Assembly: GCF_026914185.1 (NCBI RefSeq)
Contig: NC_070563.1
Coordinates: forward strand, 5,911,001-5,975,000
DNA from: Puccinia triticina
Taxonomy: Eukaryota > Basidiomycota > Pucciniomycetes > Pucciniales > Pucciniaceae
Direction: 5' to 3'
Length of the DNA: 64,000 nt
Part shown: positions 55,974 through 64,000 of the stretch, in pieces
How positions within the stretch are numbered: position 1 is the stretch's first letter
Layout: every line of letters begins with the position of its first letter
Position numbers and translations under genes: made by a program
Notes under the pieces: model-generated
The model's input: only the letters and a program-made list of their open reading frames with translations
Told to the model about the DNA's origin: nothing
Database searches by the model: none

Positions 55974-57694
55974 CTATACCAAAATTGAAAGTGCTAATCC
56001 AACTTTGTGATTAAATTTAGTTCTTGGCCAGTTCCAGTCAGACAAAAAGATTGAAAGTTCTTTTTTAATGCTTCCAAAATTTCTTCCAGATTTTTCTCCC
56101 TCTTCCCATGTCCCCTTGAAGGAACCAAATAATGGGAGACCATCTTCAGTCTTTTCTAAGAAAATATTCCTGTACCATTTCACCAATTCTTCAACTGTAT
56201 TTTCCAATTCCAAATGATGGCCCAAAGTTTTTTGGCTCAGCCCACATAAAAGAGAGATTTCATGAAACATCACCAACAATTCAAGGGTTTGAAGGATTTT
56301 GTTTTTTCTTGCATTCAATTTTTCTTGAAAATTTTTACCCCTACCCCTCAAACCTTTTGGTTGAATCAAAAAATCATAATTCCCAGGATTTAAACTGTTG
56401 TTTTCCTCATAAGCAACTACAAACAGCTGAACTGAGGGGCTTTCCAAGATAATATTTTTCCAATGATTATTAACTGGGAGTCTTTTGTGAATTTTTACCA
56501 ATTTCTCTCCAAATTCTGACCAGAAATCCTGGATTAGTGCTGATTGATTATTCTCTCCCAGGCGTTTCTTTGCCCAAGCAAGCAGGGGATTCCATCTTTC
56601 ATCTAAATTTTTGATTTCAAATTCCCTTTGTTTAAAGTCAAATGCTCCACTTATTGGTTCTTTCTTGACATAATTGGCCCAAACAGCTTGACTTTGTTTT
56701 GAATCTTGCTTTTCTATCTTGAACTTTTTTGGGCCATGAAATTTTGATGGTTTGTTCTGATCGGCTCTATCATATTTATTTGAAACATCCAAAGTCCTGA
56801 AATTCCCAGCAAATTTTTTATCAATATCCACCAGAGCTTTGGATTGAGAAGTATCCAATGCCTCCATGGCAAAATCTAAATGTTTGATTTTGCAGTCCCT
56901 TTGCTGGTTTTCAGATTGATTCCCAATTGGTTCTTTCTTGACCAAGCTGGCCAATACAAAAAGGTTTTGTCTTTCAACTTCTTGGGGAGCTATCTTTAAT
57001 TGTTTTTGGCATTGAAATGTTGAAAATTTGGTCTGATCTTCTCTCTTGCGTTTATTTGAAGCAGGCAAACCTCTGCACTGCACAGGGTTCTTCCCATAAT
57101 TAGTGACTTGAGCTTTGTATATAGACAAATCCACTGCTTTTGTACCTAGTGATTTTTACCCCCAATCAACTCATCTATGACACAAAATATAATACAACAT
57201 ACCATTCAATTTAGTGCTATCAGGAAAAAGATGACTTACTTTCCAGCTTCACTTGATCAGAAAACATTGGACTCATTGTGTCATATTGCAGCCAATTGCC
57301 AGAATCAGTAAAAGATCCTTCATGCCAACCTAAAACGCATGAATTCACAAATGTAAAAAAAAATCCAACTTCAGCAACATGTGAATTGTGATCATAGATG
57401 ATGGAACACGAAGAAATTATTTTGATTAAATTCTGCATGACAACCTGGATCAGATATGTTCAAATCAATTTCAAAATCACCACAGATTTTGGGCTCTTCC
57501 CTTCCATTCAGACTCAAAGTTTGACCTCCCAATTCATGCATGGTGAGTTGTGATCTATGAAGCATGTTTTCACTTTTTGTATTTGGGACCAGTCTAGAGA
57601 AACTTGATGTTGAAATAGTACTGATTGATAAGTCTAAACAAGAAATCAGGAAAAACATTGGGCCAAGCGACCAATGGCTGAAAGTTTTTTCCAT
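55974..57694 (-). CDS. Predicted secreted protein, 503 aa, three exons
   Basis: The exons 57694-57445, 57329-57240 and 57145-55974 join at phase 1 twice (GTTGTC and GTAAGT donors, TTTTAG and CACTAG acceptors) and give 1512 bases with a single stop. The N-terminus MEKTFSHWSLGPMFFLISCL continues DLSISTISTS and looks like a signal peptide. The mature part is Lys/Gln/Asn-rich and hydrophilic with a weak internal duplication: FVLASLVKKEPIG and AVWANYVKKEPIS, each preceded by a KxKI stretch. A helical C-terminal half follows (HWKNIILESPSVQLFVVAYE, ILQTLELLVMFHEISLLCGL, VEELVKWYRNIFLE). No known domain. An intact gene between two Helitron ends. Effector status would be inference only. Confidence 0.75.
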
Positions 57695-57987
57695 TGTTGG
57701 CAGTTCTGGGAAAAAATAATGTGGTTGAGTTTTTTGATCAGTGGATTGTCAAAATTCTGGGATCAGCCTATGAACCTGGTAAATCTGGTCCACCAATTGC
57801 TGACTATTGGACCCATGTATGATAATTCTTCCTTGCTGAGAAATGTTTCATCCCAGAAATCTTAACAACTTGTACATCCTCTTGCCCGCAGTTGCAAATT
57901 TAACCTGTCAGAAAAAAAGTAGGACCACTTATGCATATGGCCGTCCCCACCACCCCCTGAAGGCTGTTGAGGTGTTTTAGAAAAACA

Positions 57988-58015
57988 CTAGAGGCAAAGG
58001 CGGCTTCGCCGCTGC
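57988..58015 (-). other. Helitron 3' terminus (CTAG family)
   Basis: The minus strand reads GCAGCGGCGAAGCCGCC, TTTGCCTCTAG, then host T. It matches the termini at 43310 and 58147 almost base for base. Only about 130 bases lie between it and the next terminus at 58150, so this copy is a short 3' remnant cut by the insertion of the neighbour, or a nested insertion. Confidence 0.65.
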
Positions 58016-58709
58016 AAGTGTATAGGCACCAGTGAATTGACAGTTTTTAACCAGAATGAATGATGTCAATTTCCAGGTGTAGAATTTAATTTGTGCCCAT
58101 GCATTTGAAATATACCAAAAGATCAGGCAGCATTCATTTATTTGAACTAGAGGCTAAGGCGGCTGCGCCGCTGCAGCGGCCAAGGAAGAGCCCAAGGCAA
58201 GAATGGCCCGGAGATTATGACTCCGTGCCGGACAAACCTCCTGCGCTTGATATCCCCCAGCTTAGCCTTAATTAAGTGAAATTGACGCACACTCCCATGT
58301 CCAACCCCCCCGCGCCTCACCACCCCCCCAGACCCTTTCATTTGCCTCCTGTTCCACTTTAAGCATCAGAAAATTTATCACCATCTCAGCGGCGGCACGG
58401 TGTAAGCATGCCAGCCAGACCACCGCAAGAGCAAGGGATTGACACACAACAGAGTGGCCCATGATGAAACAATATGGCCCACCAAGAATCATTTCCGTAA
58501 CACAATCTGAAAGCTAACATGAATTGAGAATAACAATTGCGCGTAAGACCCAGCCAAATATCAGCACCCATCCATCCTAATCTCTCCGGGCGGTCAGTTT
58601 AGATTCCCGCCACGTTACTATCGCCGCCCAACATTTACCAAAACCAGCAACAATACGACGTGCCACAATCCCACTACGGCCGGATCACAACACACATCAA
58701 TAACCTGCA

Positions 58710-59519
58710 TCAAGTCCTTTCGAGATACGGCCCGAGACCACCTCCAGCAAATTTTAATGTCAATCTCCACACAAAACACACGCACAGATGAGGGAAGTTC
58801 CTCACCTTAACGATAGGCTGACCGGATCTAACATCTGCCCCAACCAATAAGCCAGAGAACCACGCCCGGCACCCTACAATACCTGAATTCACACTGATCG
58901 TCGTGGGCAGCGTCGGTGTAACGACGAAGTTCACTGTGACCTGTTTCAAGTTTACCTTCATATTCGCGTCAGCGGATGTTAGACCAATGTCGACAGTGCT
59001 AACTCATACCTCGTGAACCACTTTGATTGAGTACTCCGGCCCCAGGCCCGAGCCATCCCCAGTAGCCACTGACACACCTACTATTGTACCAAGGGCATTG
59101 ACGAGCAAGTGATTACCTTCTGAGTGACAGGTCGTCTCGAGTGTTGGGAGAACAGTTGCCGATCTGAATGCGAGTTCAATCGCTCCATCAGTACTGAATC
59201 CAATTATTGAGCCCTTCATCCAGTAATTCCGCCGAGACGCTATGTTTGTGCCCCCGAAAACGCTTGTGCTTAAATTGACGGAAAAAAATGGCATCGCCCC
59301 TGGCGTTTTTGACCTCAAAGACGCCCAGAGGAGATTATTCTCGACAACATCCCAATCAACGATCCCCTCTGAAATCTGGAGAGAGTATCAGCTACATCCA
59401 CATATTGGTCAGCCAATTCCGCTTACGTCTTCCTCAACAAATATTTCGCCTCGAAAATTCAGGCGGTCCGGCCCGTCCAGCAAGCTTCTCGTTGACTTAA
59501 GTGCGCGGTTGCTCTGCAT
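58710..59519 (-). CDS. Helitron-linked small protein, 234 aa (paralogue 2)
   Basis: The exons 59519-59427, 59375-59010 and 58955-58710 splice in phase 0 (GTAAGC and GTATGA donors; introns 51 and 54 bases). The product starts MQSNRALKSTRSLLDGPDRL and contains YWMKGSIIGF, GNHLLVNALGTIVGVSV, SIKVVHE then VNLKQVTVNFVV. It aligns along its length with the 232-aa product at 60865-61669: YIIKG, NRMIVYGRGRV, VNISYE then LNVRVVMHY. The last intron lies after the same Glu in both, and both introns are 54 bases. The beta-rich pattern would suit an OB-fold or similar single-strand DNA or RNA binder, as some plant Helitrons encode RPA-like proteins; this is inference. No named family recognised. Confidence 0.65.
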
Positions 59520-60864
59520 CGTACCTGGTTGATAGCTCGGCGTTAGGCGTTCTTCCTGCCCGATGATTTTGATGGATAGATAACTAATGATTCTATCAAT
59601 AAGTCTAGATTGCTGATCAGCACGAAATAAAAGGCGACACGTCTCACCTTTATATATTCGCGAAAATTGGCTATTGACGACACCGCCAAACAAGTGGTCT
59701 CACTGAGATCGCGACTGTTACCAATCTTCTGGCACTGACTTGCTACAACCAGGTTCTGGTATAACGCTTAGCGCCAGCGCGTAGGCGATGCCGCAGGTCT
59801 CCCTACGCACCACTTAGCACACGTAGTTACAAGACGCCACGGATCCTGACAAGGCCGCGGCAGCCAAGTCTGATTGCCCCAGCCCGACCATCCATTAACC
59901 CCTAGTTTAAATCTTAATCTGTCCAGTAAATAACTCTCACTTGAGCTCGGACACGTAGATTTTGAAAACAACAATGAAAGTCAATTGCGTTTCACGATTA
60001 AATCCATTGGCATTAGGCACGGAAAACTCCATCATGGCATTACCAGCCAATTTGTGAAGGTACTCGAAAAGACCTACAATTGCGCAAAGGCTGCTAACCG
60101 CCAGCCCGACGGGCTCCATTTGAAATTCAGGCCTCGGGCACCAGGCTCTGCCTCGCATCAGGTGACCCCTTTCATATGACTCGTGTATAGCCTGAAGCAT
60201 GTGTCATCAGCGGCCAAGTCGACCTAATAAACCCTGTCACCAGACGACCCGACCTCAATCTCCATTCGCCCTAGCCTGAGTCATGATATACCACATCGCC
60301 TTAGTCTGGCCCCAAGGATTAGCTTGGGCCAGCCGGCAAGAGGATTCAACAGTAAATAAGTCACAGCGTCACGGCATAATATAATAGGCATCCACACCGC
60401 TCCTCCTGCGGTCTATGGTTAAATTCGAAGAGACCATAACTCTGGCAGCCCGTCTACCGATGACAAGGCCGGTGGTCGCCTGAGAATAACTCCGCCCGAA
60501 GGCGAAAGACAAATTGGGCCAGGAGTTAGCAATTACCCACCCAGTCAAATCCGAAGACCCCGGCGCTCACCTTGGTATTATGGTTCATTCGGAGTTAAAG
60601 TCTTGCTACGGCCAAAAGACTTATACAAGAACAGCCCTGGCTAAACCGGACAACAAGGCTCAGTTGTCGTGCTGGCCAAAATGTTATATTTGCGCACGAC
60701 CAAAACCTCATCAGCCCAAGCGTACATATTCCTCAAATACCAGGTAAACCATCACATGAGTATACCTAACTTTCCGCCACAACTCTTAGCCTCCAGCCAA
60801 TCTCATACCTAGCCACGAATATAAACATCAACTCGGCCATACCACGTCTAAGTCTGACCCGAAG
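59520..60864. other. Shared upstream region of the two paralogous genes
   Basis: Divergent spacer of about 1.35 kb. A minus-strand stretch (60200-59937) with CAIVGLFEYLHKLAGNAMME and QLTFIVVFKIYVSEL before a GTGAGA donor weakly resembles the middle of the two paralogues, so a third decayed copy is possible. No other gene seen. Confidence 0.4.
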
Positions 60865-61669
60865 ATGACGAGATCACAAATCGCCGCAAATTGCTTTGTC
60901 CGGACTGCGGATAATATGTCTAACCACAATCTTGGGTTCGAAGGCGCACTGAAGCTTACCCACGTGGTAAGCATTAAACGATGGATCAGTAGAGCCTAGC
61001 TAACAGTCATTATGTTAGCACAATGGCCAGCCTCACGAAGAATATGCCCAAAAGCACTACGTGGTTGACATAGAAACGCCTTCAACAATACGTTCTACTT
61101 ACGTTGGGGCTCGCCGCGGTCGGGACAAGGTCACCATTGAGCTGATTTCTCCATGTCTCGAGGAGTTTGGCCATAACTTAGCCGCGGGCGAGACCTATAT
61201 TATCAAAGGCAACGTTGATGAAGACCACTATCGTGGCTTAACATGGCAGATAAATCCGTTGCTAGCTCGTGTGCGTTTCCCGGTAATCTGCAACTACCCC
61301 GTGAACAGGATGATTGTCTATGGCCGCGGACGAGTCAAGGAAGTAACAGAGTTGTGCGACGAGGCGAAGGCTACAATAGTTCAACACAAGGTTGTGGTTA
61401 ATATCTCATACGAGGTTAGTAATCTCCAAGCATGCCCAATTGTGCACGGCCTGACAATCCAATTTTAGAACTCATCCGTAGGTCTCAACGTCAGGGTAGT
61501 AATGCACTACTCGGATGCTCCACCAGACTTGAGGGGCGGATTCATGCCTGGCGTCGAACTAATTTTTCGGGGTTACCTGACACGGCTTCAAACTGACGAC
61601 AAGATGATGAGAGTCGAGGTGTGGTACCAGATCCCTTGCTTCGCCCGCCGAGAACATAACTCTGAGTAG
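60865..61669 (+). CDS. Helitron-linked small protein, 232 aa (paralogue 1)
   Basis: The exons 60865-60966, 61019-61414 and 61469-61669 join in phase 0 (GTAAGC and GTTAGT donors; introns 52 and 54 bases). The product starts MTRSQIAANCFVRTADNMSN, continues HEEYAQKHYVVDIETPSTIR, LAAGETYIIKGNVDED, VICNYPVNRMIVYGRGRVKE, VVVNISYE then LNVRVVMHYSDAPPDLRG, GVELIFRGYL and ends EHNSE-stop. Same size, landmarks and final intron position as the gene at 58710-59519, which it faces head to head. It lies opposite to the helicase strand. Predicted mostly beta. No catalytic motif seen. Both copies are free of frameshifts, suggesting they are or recently were functional. Confidence 0.7.
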
Positions 61670-62271
61670 TACTTATTGTTTTCATTAGATCCTAAGCCAC
61701 GACGAGGTCAGAAGAGGATCAGCCTGAAGGACAACAGTAATAGCCTTTACATTTCTGACTCGCCTTACGATTTGTTTCCCGCATCCCGCGAAAACTCTTG
61801 TATATAGTTCGCCGCGTACTCGACATAGATGTTGCGCGTCAATTTGTCAAAAGGCTTAAGACATAACCATCAAATGTTCGCTAAGAATTAAATTTCATCG
61901 AGTCGAGATTACACAACGTGGGAAAAAAAAATTGAGAATACAAGCTGCAGTTGAGGTCGTGACACTCGTTTATATCCCATGCAACAATAAAATGGAATGA
62001 TACTTGGCCCTTTACTACTAAAAAACTAAGTTTGGTAAATTGCGGGATGCATGCGAAGTACTTCAGCAACCGGTCCGACGTGCCCACTTATACCGTGTGA
62101 CCCAAAGACAAAGGAGACCCGGGGAATAACGCTGGTCCGAAGAAAGACGCAGCTCGTACAACGCCGCCCTTTGTTCCGGTTGAGAGCCTTTTCGCCGTCA
62201 ATTAAATAATTCCCTACCCACAAGCGAAGTAAGCCACTTGAATGTATCTCTGGTGTGGATGATGTCCCTAA
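61670..62271. other. Region between convergent 3' ends
   Basis: Lies between the accessory gene (+) and helicase (-). If the helicase's GTAAGT at 62283 is used as a donor, a last exon would lie here on the minus strand, but none is recognisable. Confidence 0.4.
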
Positions 62272-64000
62272 TCAGGTACTTACCACTCCGAAGTCAAATA
62301 TTGATTTGTGTACAACATTAATGATGCCAGACCGATTGACTGGCTTGACAACCAATAAGTCATTGACGTTCGAGACTCGTGATAGTGCGACGTAAAGTTG
62401 TCCATGCGAAAAAACATCCGTTTTGAGGTAAACACCTACCCTTCTCAATGTCTGGCCTTGACTCTTATTGACGGACATTGCATAAGCTGGGGCCACAGGA
62501 AATTGGTATCTGAAGAAGGATAGCCCAGACCGGCCACTTCCTTTGCTGTGCAGCTTTGTCCGCGGCAAGGTGACCACGTTCCCGGAAAATGGCCCGGACA
62601 TAAGTCTGCCTATAATATAGGCGTAGCTGACGTCATCAACAACTATCCTTGAGCCGTTGCACAATCCCTTTTCAATAGCCATATTCCGAATTACGACCAA
62701 CGGCATTCCGACTTTTATTTCGATTTCATGTTTGGGAAAACCAGAAATTGAAATTTTATTAAGGCATTCCTCAGGGAGTGAGCCAAAAGAGTCGGGATCG
62801 GGCGTATCTAGAGACTTGATCATGATGGATCGACCTGGCAACATTCCTAATATTTCGGCGTTGAGCTTTCTTACGTCGCAGTTTAGCGGCGCTAGTATGC
62901 ATCTCTCGTTCAAGTAACGCACCGCAATGTCGTTATTTGAATTACAAGTCGCATTCAGATCGTTGTAGACGAAGGATACCAGCTTGGCTTGCATTTTGTC
63001 TTGAGTCGGGAATGACATCACATTCATTCCTTTCAATTTGATTAAGCTAAAATCTTTAACTTGATTATCGCCTTGACCCAGCGCCAAGAGGGCCTTACCG
63101 AAAACAATATTCTTAGACCTCGACTCACACGGGCCCGATAGGGCCCTGGCAAGCCGCATATTTTCAGTCAGGTGGAAAGAAGTAATGGATTGCCAAACGG
63201 CAGAAGATTTGATTGTCGCGTGCTGAGGGAATGGGAACTCGTTATATTTGACGACCGGTAAGATTTGGCGGAAGTCACCGGAGAAGATTACAACCTTCCC
63301 GCCAAAAGGAGCATCCGAGTCGCAAAGTCGTTTTAGAGTCTTATTTACCGCGTCAATCGCATTTTTGTGGATCGTGACAATCTCGTCCCAAATAATCATG
63401 CGTGTTCGTCGAATTTCATCTGCCAGTATAGTACCCGACTCAATCGGACACTCCGCGTCTTCTTGAGTGTCAATCGGTATCTTGAAAGCCGAGTGCGCCG
63501 TCTGCCCACTGGTAAGCAATAAAGCGACGACTCCAGACGAAGCGACAACAATGATATCAATCGAGCTAATATTCGCTTTATCGATCAGGGTGTTGAGTAG
63601 AAATGTTTTGCCGGTCCCACCCGGACCGTCGAGGCAGAAACACTTGGGTACTCGCCTCTTCATGACATCATCAACAGCGGCGTAAAATTGAGACTGGCCC
63701 AAGTTGAACGATTCTCTGTTAGCCTTTAACCTTGTCATCAAGACGGCAGGATCTTCCTCCCCGCGTTCCTCGGCTCGAATTGTGGCGAGCAAACGCTGTT
63801 GCTTCATGGTCGCCTTCAAGCCGCAAGCGTCAAGAGAGGACCCCATGCCCTCCACCAAACCTTTCAATCGGAAAAGGGCCAATACTCGGCGCTCGTGGTC
63901 GTCCAATTGCCGTGAGTATTGTTTTGACATATCGATCCGGCAACAATCGTCCGTGAAATTCATGTAGTGCTTTTTAAACAGGACTTTCGGGTCGGCCGGC
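62272..64000 (-). CDS. Helitron PIF1-like DNA helicase, 5' end beyond the window
   Basis: The minus-strand frame is open from the window edge to a TGA at 62274-62272. It shows Helitron helicase motifs in order: LDGPGGTGKTFLLNTL (Walker A), VVASSGVVALLL and TAHSAFKIP, MIIWDEIVTIHKNAIDAVNK (Walker B, with Ile where Ala is usual), VVIFSGDFRQILPVV, HLTENMRLA, NERCILAPLN, IEIKVGMPLVVIRN, and YQFPVAPAYAMSVNKSQGQT with HGQLYVALSRVSN. This enzyme unwinds DNA during rolling-circle transposition in the nucleus. The Rep nuclease part must lie upstream, outside the window. No stop or frameshift interrupts the visible 575 codons. A GTAAGT at 62283 could splice away the last three codons. Confidence 0.93.
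   Translation of the reverse strand, partial: PADPKVLFKKHYMNFTDDCCRIDMSKQYSRQLDDHERRVLALFRLKGLVEGMGSSLDACGLKATMKQQRLLATIRAEERGEEDPAVLMTRLKANRESFNLGQSQFYAAVDDVMKRRVPKCFCLDGPGGTGKTFLLNTLIDKANISSIDIIVVASSGVVALLLTSGQTAHSAFKIPIDTQEDAECPIESGTILADEIRRTRMIIWDEIVTIHKNAIDAVNKTLKRLCDSDAPFGGKVVIFSGDFRQILPVVKYNEFPFPQHATIKSSAVWQSITSFHLTENMRLARALSGPCESRSKNIVFGKALLALGQGDNQVKDFSLIKLKGMNVMSFPTQDKMQAKLVSFVYNDLNATCNSNNDIAVRYLNERCILAPLNCDVRKLNAEILGMLPGRSIMIKSLDTPDPDSFGSLPEECLNKISISGFPKHEIEIKVGMPLVVIRNMAIEKGLCNGSRIVVDDVSYAYIIGRLMSGPFSGNVVTLPRTKLHSKGSGRSGLSFFRYQFPVAPAYAMSVNKSQGQTLRRVGVYLKTDVFSHGQLYVALSRVSNVNDLLVVKPVNRSGIINVVHKSIFDFGVVST

Larger units (their letters stand above)
58147..64000 (-). mobile_element. Helitron with helicase and two accessory genes, cut by window edge
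   Basis: The minus-strand 3' end is CTGCAGCGGCGCAGCCGCC, TTAGCCTCTAG, then host T (58147). From here rightward, base composition and absence of AT-rich spacer differ from the left side. A Helitron-type PIF1 helicase on the minus strand runs off the right edge, so the Rep part and the 5' end lie outside. Two paralogous small genes sit between helicase and terminus. The link between terminus and helicase is inferred from orientation and composition, since no 5' end is visible. Confidence 0.55.

Noticed and set aside
62026..62271. Extra 3' exon for the helicase
   Set aside because: The GTAAGT at 62283 is a good donor, but no acceptor leads to sequence resembling a helicase tail, so the in-frame stop at 62272 was kept.

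Overview
The window looks like transposon-saturated DNA from a basidiomycete fungus, most likely a rust (Pucciniales). This placement is inference, not a search result. The support is: genes split by short GT-AG introns (54 to about 185 bases) whose phases fit when spliced; two multi-exon genes for predicted secreted proteins with no recognisable domain; and dense Helitrons, hAT-type elements, MITEs and LTR elements. There is no bacterial gene organisation.

Host genes lie mainly in the left third. They are a seven-membrane-span protein (991-2876, +), an unrecognised Ser/Gln-rich gene (3341-4454, -), a predicted secreted protein (6153-7631, -), an intact eight-exon Cys/Met-metabolism PLP enzyme of the cystathionine synthase/lyase type (8667-10585, +) and a DUF1771/Smr-domain protein (18752-about 19980, -). 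A second predicted secreted protein, 503 aa in three exons, lies at 55974-57694 (-).

The rest is mobile DNA. A large foldback element (20962-24057) has roughly 475-bp terminal inverted repeats, a 6-bp target duplication, an internal array of hairpin-forming units and its own nested 371-bp insertion. It sits inside a Helitron copy (20555-about 26700, -) that also holds a broken piece of a mitochondrial-type elongation factor G gene. Related hairpin arrays recur at about 11780-12480, 15400-16360, 27400-27640 and 37736-38090. A hAT-like TIR element (27654-30844), copia gag debris, several MITEs, a CCTTTTTT microsatellite and a gutted Ty3/Gypsy element (34651-37733) follow. At 45360-50426 (-) is a nearly intact, very young Ty1/copia element: two 319-bp LTRs with 3 differences, TSD AAGGG, and gag-protease separated from the rest of pol by one in-frame UGA. 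It sits next to a broken YTH-domain gene.

The right end is Helitron territory: a decayed copy with a helicase remnant and 3' terminus at 55796 (+), 3' termini at 57988 and 58147 (-), and a larger element (58147 to beyond 64000, -) with a well preserved PIF1-like helicase. That element also carries two divergently transcribed paralogous genes (58710-59519, - and 60865-61669, +) for proteins of 234 and 232 aa. They share sequence landmarks and an identically placed 54-base intron. I do not recognise this family. It is the best candidate here for an undescribed transposon accessory system.
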